Assembly: GCA_030596245.1 (NCBI GenBank)
Contig: JAUVKN010000232.1
Coordinates: forward strand, 1-6,991
DNA length: 6,991 nucleotides
Reading direction: 5' to 3'
Origin: Bacteroidia bacterium
Lineage (GTDB): Bacteria; Bacteroidota; Bacteroidia; Bacteroidales; GCA-2748055
Shown: positions 1 to 6,991 of the stretch, piece by piece
Position numbering within the stretch: the stretch's first letter is position 1
How the letters are laid out: every line of letters starts with the position of its first letter
Made by a program: the position numbers and the translations under genes
Notes under the pieces: model-generated
What the model saw: the letters and a program-made list of their open reading frames with translations, nothing else
What the model was told of the DNA's origin: nothing
The model's database searches: none

Positions 1-116
1 GGTGAATGGGGTGACTCCAAACATTTTCATAAAAGAAATGAAGAGTGAAAAAGAAATTGATCAATGTACTGCGAAAAATCAATCAACTTAAAAACCAATA
101 CTCATAAATAAAAAAG
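1..116 (+). other. Leader region, possibly with the tail of an upstream gene
   Basis: This is an A-rich stretch ahead of the lipoprotein gene. Two plus-strand frames are open from the window edge: one ends in TGA at 46-48 and the other in TAA at 89-91. Either could be the last codons of a gene beginning outside the window, but both tails are too short to recognise or to choose between. I see no Bacteroidota-type -7 element (TAnnTTTG); the string TTTG does not occur here on the plus strand. If the second frame is real, the lipoprotein start lies only 25 nt behind it and the two genes could be co-transcribed. I see no hairpin or repeat. Confidence 0.3.
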
Positions 117-752
117 ATGAAAGCTAAATCTATCTATGTACTGCTGTTTGCGACAATATTATCAGCTTGCGGACCCACCCAAAAGATCACAAACTCCTGG
201 ATCAATCCCGAGACCGGGACCAAAGATCCATATAAATCTATTTTCGTAATTGTAATATCGCAAAGTATGGGAACAAGTTTTTCTGTTGAAGATCATATGG
301 CCGCTACGATTGCTTCAAGGGGTCAGAAGGTAGTAGTTAGTAGTGCCGTGTTTCCACCAAATCTTTCAATCTCCGAGAATTTTACCCGTGAGCAAATGGC
401 AGAGGCCATTAAAAGAACCGGGTGTGATGCTGTATTTGTCATCGCCCTGCTCGATGTAAAAACCGAAGAGTACTATCAGCCTGGAAGTTCTTATTATCCC
501 ATGAATTATGGCATGTATGGTAGTTATTATGGATATTATAACCATTACTATCCCCAGGTATATTCTCCCGGATACTATACAACGGACAAAACCTATTATA
601 TAGAGACTAACTTCTATGACCTTGAGGAGGATCAGCTTCTGTGGTCAATCCAGTCAGAAGCCTATAATCCATCAAGTCTGGACCGCTGGTTTGACAGATA
701 TTCCTATGATTTGATAACCGAGCTTAAGAAAGAGGGATTAATCACGAAATAA
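117..752 (+). CDS. Tyr-rich lipoprotein, DUF4136-like, function unknown
   Basis: This encodes a 211-residue predicted lipoprotein. The N-terminus is a short positively charged, then hydrophobic, signal peptide ending in a lipobox (L15-S16-A17-C18), so the mature protein should start with a lipidated Cys18 and sit in the envelope. After it comes an NSWINPE segment and a predicted alpha/beta region with a hydrophobic strand (about 41-48), a helix (about 90-101) and a second strand (GCDAVFVIALLDV, 102-114). This layout recalls small DUF4136-like lipoproteins, from memory rather than from a search. Residues 119-161 are strikingly tyrosine-rich (17 of 43). A conserved-looking tail follows (IETNFYDLEEDQLLWS, 162-177). 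The ATG at 117 is preceded by an A-rich leader rather than a Shine-Dalgarno, as is usual in Bacteroidota, and puts the signal peptide at the very start. It faces the efflux operon tail to tail, so it is not in that operon. No catalytic motif is visible and no function is assigned. Confidence 0.85.
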   Translation: MKAKSIYVLLFATILSACGPTQKITNSWINPETGTKDPYKSIFVIVISQSMGTSFSVEDHMAATIASRGQKVVVSSAVFPPNLSISENFTREQMAEAIKRTGCDAVFVIALLDVKTEEYYQPGSSYYPMNYGMYGSYYGYYNHYYPQVYSPGYYTTDKTYYIETNFYDLEEDQLLWSIQSEAYNPSSLDRWFDRYSYDLITELKKEGLITK

Positions 753-774
753 CAAAACCCCATCACAGATGAGG
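747..774 (-). terminator. Intrinsic terminator of the efflux operon
   Basis: Read on the minus strand, CCTCATC TGT GATGGGG (774 down to 758) can form a 7-bp RNA stem, including one U-G wobble, with a 3-nt loop. It is followed at once by TTTTGTTATTT (757 down to 747). It starts 9 nt past the TAA of the outer-membrane factor gene, where the operon should end. On the plus strand the wobble becomes a C-A mismatch and no T-tract follows, so the element looks specific to the minus strand. The stem is short, so efficiency is uncertain. Confidence 0.6.
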
Positions 775-782
775 ATCGATGG

Positions 783-2210
783 TTACTGTGCCTGGGCTTC
801 TGCTTCTGCCTGATTCGGGGTGATCCACCCACCTCCCAGTGCTTTATAAAGATAGATGTAAGCTGCCAGGTGATTGCGCCTGGTTGCCGTGGCCTCCAGT
901 TCAGCATTGAACATGGAGCGTTCACTCTCCAGGACCTCCAGGTAAGCGGTCTGACCGCCATCGTAGCGTGCACGGGATAACATGGCGGCATTAATGGCAG
1001 CTTTTTCCTGTCTTCTCCTGGATTCCGACTCGGCACTGTAAGTATGCAGATCAATCAGTGCATCATCCACCTCTCTGAAGGCGTTCAGTACCACCTTCTC
1101 ATAATTATACAAAGCCTGTTTGGCCACTTCCTGCTGGATCTCAACCCTTCGCTTGTTCTTGCCCCAGTTAAAGATCGGTCCCAGCATGCTCCCTCCTACT
1201 GAATATAAGATTGCATCACCGCTCACAAGTGATGAGAGATCCCCGCTGGCCACACCCAGGGCACCGGTGATACTGAAAGAGGGGAAGCGCATGGCCTGGG
1301 CCACTCCAATTCGCGCTGTTTCCGCATAAAAAATCTGCTCAGCCTGAAGAATATCCGGACGACGTAACAATAGCTCCGAAGGAATTCCAACAGGCACATC
1401 CGGAGGAAGTGCACGTTCATCAAGCAGGCCGCGCTCAATGTTCCTGGGATTCTGTCCGATCAGGATACTGAGGTAACTTTCAGTCCGGGCCACACTTCTC
1501 TCATATACAGGGATGGCCACTGCAGCCACCGCTTCCTGCTGCTGAGCCTGGTTCAGGTCGATCTCCGGAACAGTTCCCTTTTCAAAACGTTGCTCAATGA
1601 TCCAGAGCGACTCCTTCCTGGTCTCCCAGGTCCGACGTGATATCTCCAGTCGCTTGTCATAGTCCAGCAATTGAAAATAACCCTCTGCCACTGCAGCGAT
1701 CAGACTCACCTGCACCAGCCGCAGTGACTCTTCAGAGGCTGCAATCTCGGCTCTGGCTGCCTGGTTTGACCTTCTCACTTTTCCCCAGAAGTCCAGTTCC
1801 CAGTAAACACTGGGAGTGATTGAAAAAAGTGCCCCTGCATCGGCACCTGCCCCTGCAGCATCTGGTTTGCCATAGGTGGCCGATGCATCATATCCGAATT
1901 GAGGGAACAGATCTGCCTTTGAGACACCCAGTACTGCATAGGCCTGCTCAATGCGGGAGAGGCCGATCAATACATCCTGGTTTCGCTCCAGGGCCAGATA
2001 GATCAGGGTGTCCAACATGGGATCGTCGTACAATTTCCACCAGGCAAGGTTGATCATTGAATCATTGGCTATGCTGTCAAACCTGAATTGATCTTCGGTG
2101 TCAACCACTGGCTTTTCAAGATTGGGCCCCACCATGCAACCCGCAACCGCAATAGAGAGTAACACGGATAAAAGAATCGGCTTTACTATTTTCATTTTCA
2201 AAATGGTCAT
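783..2210 (-). CDS. RND efflux outer-membrane factor lipoprotein (OprM/NodT family)
   Basis: This is the outer-membrane channel of the tripartite pump: a TolC-like trimeric beta-barrel with a long periplasmic alpha-barrel that receives substrate from the pump and adaptor. From the ATG at 2210 it is 475 residues, the usual length for the OprM/NodT family. The signal peptide ends in a lipobox (V22-A23-G24-C25), followed by the typical MVGPN. Family landmarks in order are WW near 57, WELDFWGK (137-144), the signature GIPSELLLRRPDILQAE (275-291), GPIFNWGK (344-351), YDGGQTAYLEVLESER (416-431) and ALGGGW (457-462). A short Ala/Gly-rich stretch (118-127) sits where an outer loop between barrel strands is expected. 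The frame stays open further upstream into the pump gene (to 2288), but those residues would precede the signal peptide, so I reject the longer form. An ATG at 2195 (MKIVKP) is an equally plausible start; no clear Shine-Dalgarno decides. The chosen start lies 4 nt after the pump stop codon. Confidence 0.93.
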   Translation of the reverse strand: MTILKMKIVKPILLSVLLSIAVAGCMVGPNLEKPVVDTEDQFRFDSIANDSMINLAWWKLYDDPMLDTLIYLALERNQDVLIGLSRIEQAYAVLGVSKADLFPQFGYDASATYGKPDAAGAGADAGALFSITPSVYWELDFWGKVRRSNQAARAEIAASEESLRLVQVSLIAAVAEGYFQLLDYDKRLEISRRTWETRKESLWIIEQRFEKGTVPEIDLNQAQQQEAVAAVAIPVYERSVARTESYLSILIGQNPRNIERGLLDERALPPDVPVGIPSELLLRRPDILQAEQIFYAETARIGVAQAMRFPSFSITGALGVASGDLSSLVSGDAILYSVGGSMLGPIFNWGKNKRRVEIQQEVAKQALYNYEKVVLNAFREVDDALIDLHTYSAESESRRRQEKAAINAAMLSRARYDGGQTAYLEVLESERSMFNAELEATATRRNHLAAYIYLYKALGGGWITPNQAEAEAQAQ

Positions 2211-2214
2211 TGGG

Positions 2215-5200
2215 TCAGTCTTTTGAATTTTGTGATTGCAGTTTTTGCTGTTTTTCCCGCTTCTCCTCATACTTGCCAAGTTTTCCAATCAGAACAAACA
2301 GCATGGGGTAAAAGAATACGCCCAAAAAGGTGGCAATGATCATTCCTCCCAGCAGGGCCATGCCCATCACTTTGCGTGCCTCTGCTCCTGCCCCACTGGC
2401 CACAACCAGTGGAAATATTCCCAGGATAAACGAAAATGCAGTCATCAGTATGGGGCGGAATCTGATCCGGGCCGATTCCCTGGCCGATTCCACAAGGCTC
2501 ATTCCTTCATCAAACTTTAACTTTGCAAATTCAACAATCAGGATCGCATTTTTTGCAGCCATAGCAATCAGCATCACCAGCGAGATCTGTGTAAAGACAT
2601 TGTTTTCGAAACTCTCACTGAAAAAACGGGCCACCATCAGGAACAACATGGCCCCAAAGACAGCAAAGGGCGTTCCCAGGAGGATACTGAACGGCAGTGA
2701 CCAGCTCTCATACTGTGCAGCCAGGATCAGGAACACAAAGATCAGTGCAAAGAGGAATACCGAATTACCCGATCCGGATGCAGCCTTCTCCTGGTACGAC
2801 ATATTGCTCCATTCATATCCCATATCGAAGGGCAATACCTCGGCAGCCACCTCCTCCAGAGCATCCAGGGCCTGGGTGGATGAGTAACCGGAAGCCGGTG
2901 TACCTGAGACTTCCACGGCCCTGTAGAGGTTATACCTGTAAGTATACTCCGGACCCGAAATTTTGCTCACCGAAACCAGTGAAGAGAGGGGAATGTCTTC
3001 ACCCTGGCTATTTTTAACAAAAAAGAGAGAAAGTTGCTGCTCATCCTGCCTGTACTCCGGTTCGGCCTGCACGTAGGCCTTATATAGACGGCCAAACCGG
3101 TTGAAATCATTGACATATGCTCCCCCCAGAAAAGCACTAATGGTGGTATAAAGATCATCCAGGGCCACACCCGATTTCAGCACTTTATCCCGGTTAATCT
3201 CTATAGATCTCTGTGGGGTATTTGCCTGAAAGGTGGTGGAAACGTTTCCAATTTCGGGACGCTGTTGCGCTGCCGCAATAAACTTCATGGTCTGTTCGGC
3301 CAGGTAATCGATGTCGTTTCCTCCCTTGTCCTGCAACATCATGGTGAAACCAGCACCCGTTCCCAACCCGGGAATGGCCGGAGGCCCGAAAGCAAATACC
3401 TTTGCCTCCTGAATATTCCTGTAAAAAGCTGCATTCAGCTTCTTGGCCAGCTCAAGTGCCGTGATATCCCGCTCTTTCCAATCGATCAGTGTTAGGAATA
3501 CCACCCCTGAATTGGTGGACATGCTGCCCGAAAGCAGATTGAAACCCGATACAGAGGTTACATATTTAACCTCCTCAAACTGGTCAAGAATGGACTCAAT
3601 CTTTGCCATAACCGCATCGGAACGCTGCAATGAAGATGCACTGGGGAGTTGCATATTCACATAGATGTATCCCTGGTCCTCCTCCGGAACAAATCCTCCC
3701 GGAACGAACTTTGAAATGACCACAATTGAGGCGGATAGAATAACAATAAATACAACACCGCGTTTTAGTTTCCTTGTAAGGATGCTGGTCCATTTCATAT
3801 ATCCCACCGAGGTCCGGTCGAATCCATCATTAAATTTCTTAAAGAACCAGCCCAGAGGTCCTTTCACAGGTTTTGGTTTCCTGAGAAGCAGGGAGCACAA
3901 TGCGGGACTGAGTGTAAGGGCATTGAGTGATGAAAAGACAACTGATACCGCCACTGTAATAGCGAATTGCTGATACAATCTGCCGGTAATTCCCCCCATG
4001 GAGGCCACAGGAATGAACACAGCCACCAGAACCAGCGTAGTTGCGATTACTGGAGCGGTCACCTCCTTCATGGCTTGAATGGTGGCTTCGCGGGAATTCA
4101 TTCCCTTCTGGAGGTTTACCTGCACTGCCTCTACCACCACAATGGCATCATCTACTACAATCCCGATGGCAAGCACCAATCCAAGGAGCGACAGTACATT
4201 GATGGTAAATCCAAGCAGGGGAAAAATGGCAAATGCACCAATCAATGAAACGGGAATGGCAATGGTAGGGATAAGTGTAGCCCTGAAATCCTGGATAAAA
4301 ATAAATACCACCCGGATCACCAGCGAAAGTGCAATAAGCAGTGTAATCACAATCTCCTTGATCCCTGCAGTAATGGGTAGTGTGGAATCAAGACCCACTT
4401 CATAATCCATCCCTTCCGGGAAAGAACCTTTCATCTCATCCATGGTTGCAATCACCTGACTGGCAAGGTCCACCGCATTGGTGCCTGGTGCCTGGTAAAG
4501 GGTAATAAGCGCACACTCCTGCTTTGCGAAGCGTGTTGCCACATTGTAAGATTCCACACCCAGCTCAACCGAGGCCACATCCCTGATCCGAACCTGTGAT
4601 CCATCACTGGTGGTTCTGATCACAATGGCTCCAAACTCCTCCTCCGAAACAAGCCGTTCGGGCATCCGCACATTGTAGGTAAAATCAGTACCCGCCGGAG
4701 CGGGTTCAGCTCCGAATTTACCTCCTGGTACAATCACATTCTGCTGCCTGATGGCATTGATAATTTCAGGAACAGTTATACCCAGATGGGCCAGGCGGTC
4801 CGGTTTCACCCAGATGCGCATGGAGTAATCACTTGCTCCGAGAACATTCACACGCCCTACCCCTTTTATCCGGGCAAGGATGTCTGAGATGTTGATCAGC
4901 GCATAGTTGCCCAGAAAATCCTGGTCATACCTTCCATCAGAATAGAGAGAGATGGCCATGATCATGCTGCTCATGGTCTTCTGGGTATTAACCCCGATTC
5001 GCTTCACCTCTTCAGGAAGCTTGGGTGTGGCTGCAGAAACACGGTTCTGGGCAAAGACAGTATTCATGTCGGGATCGGTACCCACATCGAAGGTGATCTG
5101 AATGTTCATCGATCCGTCGTTGGCATTGATCGACTTCATATAGATCATATTGTCCACCCCGTTGATCTGCTGCTCCAGTGGTGTGGCCACCGATTGCTCC

Positions 5201-5370
5201 ACATTCAGTGCATTGGCACCGGTATAGTTTGCACGAACCTCCACCATGGGCGGTGTGATATCGGGATACTGCTCCATGGGAAGAGTGAGCAGGGAAAGAG
5301 TGCCTATGATTAAAATGACAATGGCGATGACCATCGCCACGATTGGTCGTCTAACGAAAAAATTACCCAT
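2215..5370 (-). CDS. RND multidrug efflux pump, HAE1 family (AcrB/MexB type)
   Basis: This is the inner-membrane, proton-driven pump subunit. It works as a trimer that takes up hydrophobic or amphiphilic compounds from the periplasm and inner membrane and passes them to the outer-membrane channel. Its 1051 residues nearly match AcrB (1049), and residue numbers run almost in register. It opens with the classic MGNFFVRRPI. TM1 is about 9-29, the first porter domain about 30-335, TM2-TM6 about 337-495, a cytoplasmic linker about 497-535, TM7 about 538-555, the second porter domain about 558-868, and TM8-TM12 about 870-1030. The proton-relay residues are present: D407 and D408 in TM4, K940 in TM10, and R970 and T977 at the places of AcrB R971 and T978. 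FGPPAIPGLG (661-670) and TLSPALC (486-492) are further family landmarks. One oddity is R353 inside TM2. The ATG at 5370 follows a weak AGGA that overlaps the adaptor stop codon, with a 6-nt intergenic gap. The substrate cannot be predicted. Confidence 0.97.
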   Translation of the reverse strand: MGNFFVRRPIVAMVIAIVILIIGTLSLLTLPMEQYPDITPPMVEVRANYTGANALNVEQSVATPLEQQINGVDNMIYMKSINANDGSMNIQITFDVGTDPDMNTVFAQNRVSAATPKLPEEVKRIGVNTQKTMSSMIMAISLYSDGRYDQDFLGNYALINISDILARIKGVGRVNVLGASDYSMRIWVKPDRLAHLGITVPEIINAIRQQNVIVPGGKFGAEPAPAGTDFTYNVRMPERLVSEEEFGAIVIRTTSDGSQVRIRDVASVELGVESYNVATRFAKQECALITLYQAPGTNAVDLASQVIATMDEMKGSFPEGMDYEVGLDSTLPITAGIKEIVITLLIALSLVIRVVFIFIQDFRATLIPTIAIPVSLIGAFAIFPLLGFTINVLSLLGLVLAIGIVVDDAIVVVEAVQVNLQKGMNSREATIQAMKEVTAPVIATTLVLVAVFIPVASMGGITGRLYQQFAITVAVSVVFSSLNALTLSPALCSLLLRKPKPVKGPLGWFFKKFNDGFDRTSVGYMKWTSILTRKLKRGVVFIVILSASIVVISKFVPGGFVPEEDQGYIYVNMQLPSASSLQRSDAVMAKIESILDQFEEVKYVTSVSGFNLLSGSMSTNSGVVFLTLIDWKERDITALELAKKLNAAFYRNIQEAKVFAFGPPAIPGLGTGAGFTMMLQDKGGNDIDYLAEQTMKFIAAAQQRPEIGNVSTTFQANTPQRSIEINRDKVLKSGVALDDLYTTISAFLGGAYVNDFNRFGRLYKAYVQAEPEYRQDEQQLSLFFVKNSQGEDIPLSSLVSVSKISGPEYTYRYNLYRAVEVSGTPASGYSSTQALDALEEVAAEVLPFDMGYEWSNMSYQEKAASGSGNSVFLFALIFVFLILAAQYESWSLPFSILLGTPFAVFGAMLFLMVARFFSESFENNVFTQISLVMLIAMAAKNAILIVEFAKLKFDEGMSLVESARESARIRFRPILMTAFSFILGIFPLVVASGAGAEARKVMGMALLGGMIIATFLGVFFYPMLFVLIGKLGKYEEKREKQQKLQSQNSKD

Positions 5371-5376
5371 GCGATC

Positions 5377-6537
5377 CTAATTTTCTGATTCTGAATTGGA
5401 AATATCCTTCAACACCGGATTTACCTTGATACCGCTTTTTACCTTCTGCAGGCCTTCATAAACAATCCGATCTCCAGGAGCGAGACCTTCTGTCACAATC
5501 AGGTAGCTTGTCTGGTATGTGGATCCCACCCCGATCTTGCGAAATTCTACTTCATCCTGATCATTCACCACATAGACATTATAAATACCCTGCATCTCCT
5601 GTGCACATCTCTGGGGGATCAGCAACCCTTCTGAAATGATATCAATGACGGCCCTTACCCTTGCAAATTGTCCCGGTCTGAGGATCAGACTCGGATTGGG
5701 AAAAGATGCCTGCACTAAAATAGTTCCGGTGGTCGCATTTACCTGGCGGTTAATAAATTCGAGTTTCCCTTCGTGCGGATAAACGGTCCCATCCGCCAGG
5801 ATCATGGTTAGTCCCCGATTTGTCTGCTGGCGTTGAAGCCTGAGTGAATCGGTTCCGGCAAGGAATGGACGGACAATTTCGAGGTACTTCTCTTCCGGGA
5901 TATGAAAATTAACCAGTATCTTATCGATCCTGGAAACCTCATTCAGGATCACATTCGTAAGACCTCTTCCCACATAGTCTCCAGGATAAGCTTCCGTTTT
6001 ACCAATGACACCCTCAATGGGAGAATAGATTTTGGTATATCCCAACTCTATCTTCGCTGATTCAAGGGCTGCTTCTGCAGCTTCAACTGCCGCACCAGCC
6101 GCATCACGCTGGGCCACAGCAGCATCCAGGTCACTCTGACTCACTGCATTGATCTCAGCCAGGGGTTTGATTCTGACCAGGTCGTTTTCAGCTTTTACCA
6201 GCATGGTGTTTGCTTCAGCAAGTTGACTCCTGGATCCGGCCACCTTTGCTTCAAAAGGCTGGGGATCTATTGAGTAGAGCAATTGACCTTTCCTCACCCT
6301 TCTTCCCTCCTCGAAATGTATCCCTTCGAGAAAACCATCCACACGTGCCTGAATGGAGATGTCGAACAGACCATAGGTTTGTCCCACAAACTCTTCAATC
6401 ACAGGGATCTCCTGCTGAATCACCTGTACGACCTGCACACTGGGAGGAGGCAACTCTCCTGCACTTTTCTCTTTGCAGCCCGAAACGAGGACGAAAATTA
6501 CGAGGACAAACGTAAATACGAAAATTTGATTTTTCAT
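5377..6537 (-). CDS. RND efflux periplasmic adaptor lipoprotein (AcrA/MexA type)
   Basis: This is the membrane fusion protein that bridges the inner-membrane pump and the outer-membrane channel. From the ATG at 6537 it has 386 residues, typical of AcrA-like adaptors. A signal peptide (1-20) ends in the lipobox V18-S19-G20-C21, so it should be lipid-anchored. Domains in order are: first half of the lipoyl (barrel-sandwich) domain with IQARVDGFLEGI and a GQLLYSIDP segment (62-93); a coiled-coil alpha-hairpin rich in Ala, Glu and Gln (about 95-165); the second lipoyl half, YTKIYSPIEGVIGK (167-180) with GDYVG (186-190); a beta-barrel (about 205-295) closing with LRPGQFARVR (286-295); and the membrane-proximal domain (about 300-375). 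A longer in-frame start exists at 6669, but its 44 extra residues would overlap the upstream gene and hide the signal peptide. C311 (RCAQ, where RAV-like residues are common) would be the only other cysteine. It is the first gene of the operon; no strong Shine-Dalgarno is visible. Confidence 0.95.
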   Translation of the reverse strand: MKNQIFVFTFVLVIFVLVSGCKEKSAGELPPPSVQVVQVIQQEIPVIEEFVGQTYGLFDISIQARVDGFLEGIHFEEGRRVRKGQLLYSIDPQPFEAKVAGSRSQLAEANTMLVKAENDLVRIKPLAEINAVSQSDLDAAVAQRDAAGAAVEAAEAALESAKIELGYTKIYSPIEGVIGKTEAYPGDYVGRGLTNVILNEVSRIDKILVNFHIPEEKYLEIVRPFLAGTDSLRLQRQQTNRGLTMILADGTVYPHEGKLEFINRQVNATTGTILVQASFPNPSLILRPGQFARVRAVIDIISEGLLIPQRCAQEMQGIYNVYVVNDQDEVEFRKIGVGSTYQTSYLIVTEGLAPGDRIVYEGLQKVKSGIKVNPVLKDISNSESEN

Positions 6538-6595
6538 TGGAGTCTTTGATTGATTAGAAGAAACACTAAGGTAATAATTTATGAGATAACAGTGA
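6538..6595 (-). other. Spacer ahead of the efflux operon, no clear promoter
   Basis: This 58-nt A+T-rich gap separates the BASS gene stop from the adaptor start. The best match to a Bacteroidota -7 element is TACCTTAG (6573 down to 6566; consensus TAnnTTTG), but no TTTG-like -33 element lies at the expected distance. I see no palindrome long enough to be a repressor operator and no T-tract terminator. The pump genes may therefore be read through from the BASS gene or use a promoter I cannot recognise. Confidence 0.3.
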
Positions 6596-6991
6596 TTATG
6601 CACCCACAGCCTGCTCGGTACCAACAGTCGCTTTATCCCGCTTATTTCCAAAATAGATCGCAGCACCACCGGTAAAGAACATCAATAAACTATAGATGGC
6701 CGGGGTAATGGCAAGTTCTGTACTTCCAAGTAAAACTATGGCAATCGACATGGCCAGCGTTCCATTCTGAATGCCAGATTCGATGGATATGGAAATAGCC
6801 CTCTTATCTTTGATTTTGAATAATTTCGCTGAATAATACCCTACCAGCATGGTGGTAACATTTAAGACCAGGGCAACAACTCCTGCCTGTTGAAAATAGG
6901 ATACAATATTTTCCTTCTCCTTAATAAGAATCCCAATGATTACCAGTGCTATGACAATCCCGGAGGCCTTGCGTACCGGATTGGCCATCCT
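6596..6991 (-). CDS. Bile acid:sodium symporter (BASS) family transporter, C-terminal part
   Basis: This is the last 131 codons of a gene whose start lies beyond the right edge of the window. The frame is open at the edge, and the first visible Met is preceded in frame by an Arg codon, so it is probably internal. Family members are about 300 residues long, so roughly the final 40 percent is seen. Numbering from the visible Met, there are hydrophobic segments at about 9-23, 34-50, 72-88 and 92-113, then a short polar, probably cytoplasmic, tail. The segment SIESGIQNGTLA (68-79) is the family hallmark; E70 and Q74 correspond by pattern to the second sodium-site Glu and Gln of bacterial ASBT homologues. 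BASS proteins couple sodium uptake to organic anions; in bacteria the natural substrate is often not a bile acid, so no substrate is assigned. It shares strand with the pump genes and ends 58 nt before them. Confidence 0.85.
   Translation of the reverse strand, partial: RMANPVRKASGIVIALVIIGILIKEKENIVSYFQQAGVVALVLNVTTMLVGYYSAKLFKIKDKRAISISIESGIQNGTLAMSIAIVLLGSTELAITPAIYSLLMFFTGGAAIYFGNKRDKATVGTEQAVGA

Noticed and set aside
45..107. A 20-residue basic peptide frame with GTG start overlapping a TGA stop at 46-48
   Set aside because: It is too short, starts with GTG without a ribosome site, and could arise by chance in A-rich leader DNA.
704..1438. Open frames on the minus strand at 704-1054 and 1223-1438 overlapping the outer-membrane factor gene
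   Set aside because: They lie in other frames of a well-supported OprM-type gene, have no recognisable domain and no independent start context.
2236..4405. Several plus-strand open frames of 70-185 codons antisense to the pump gene (for example 2330-2887 and 4079-4405)
   Set aside because: They are antisense shadows of a fully conserved 1051-residue RND protein. Their translations show no domain, signal peptide or credible composition.
6210..6549. Two plus-strand open frames antisense to the adaptor N-terminus
   Set aside because: They overlap the signal peptide and lipoyl region of a clear AcrA-like gene in antisense and look like random translations.
6566..6573. TACCTTAG as a Bacteroidota -7 promoter element for the efflux operon
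   Set aside because: It has one mismatch to TAnnTTTG and no TTTG-like -33 element at the right spacing, so it is not strong enough to annotate as a promoter.
6538..6669. Longer adaptor start at 6669 adding 44 residues
   Set aside because: It would overlap the BASS gene end and place 44 unrelated residues ahead of a perfect lipoprotein signal peptide.
1..6991. CRISPR arrays, tRNA or rRNA genes, insertion sequences, attachment sites or long direct repeats
   Set aside because: None seen on reading the window; it is almost fully occupied by six genes. The similarity between the two halves of the pump protein is the known internal duplication of RND transporters.

Overview
The window carries a complete tripartite efflux operon of the RND (resistance-nodulation-division) HAE1 class on the minus strand. 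It is flanked by the 3' end of a bile acid:sodium symporter (BASS) family gene upstream and by a convergent plus-strand gene for a tyrosine-rich lipoprotein downstream. The likely source is a Bacteroidota (Bacteroidetes) member. This is inferred from A-rich or SD-poor leaders, lipoprotein signals on both the adaptor and the outer-membrane protein, the adaptor-pump-outer membrane gene order, and the general look of the proteins. No rRNA or other taxonomic marker is present, so the assignment stays tentative.

Layout from left to right: 1-116 is a short leader, possibly with the tail of an unseen upstream gene. 117-752 (+) is the Tyr-rich lipoprotein, resembling DUF4136-like lipoproteins. 747-774 holds a minus-strand intrinsic terminator that closes the efflux operon; its T-tract lies in the end of the convergent gene. 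783-2210 (-) is the outer-membrane factor (OprM/NodT type). 2215-5370 (-) is the 1051-residue inner-membrane RND pump (AcrB/MexB type). 5377-6537 (-) is the periplasmic adaptor (AcrA/MexA type). 6538-6595 is a short spacer. 6596-6991 (-) is the C-terminal part of the BASS transporter, cut by the window edge.

Transcription of the operon runs right to left: adaptor, pump, outer-membrane channel. The gaps are 6 and about 4 nt, so the three are almost certainly one transcript and assemble into one envelope-spanning, proton-driven pump. The key proton-relay residues are intact (D407, D408, K940). No dedicated regulator (TetR, MarR or two-component) is visible, and the substrate cannot be read from the sequence.

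I found no undescribed system. The observations most worth a second look are an arginine in transmembrane helix 2 of the pump where the family carries a hydrophobic residue, the strand-specific terminator shared with the convergent gene, and the uncharacterised Tyr-rich lipoprotein beside the operon.
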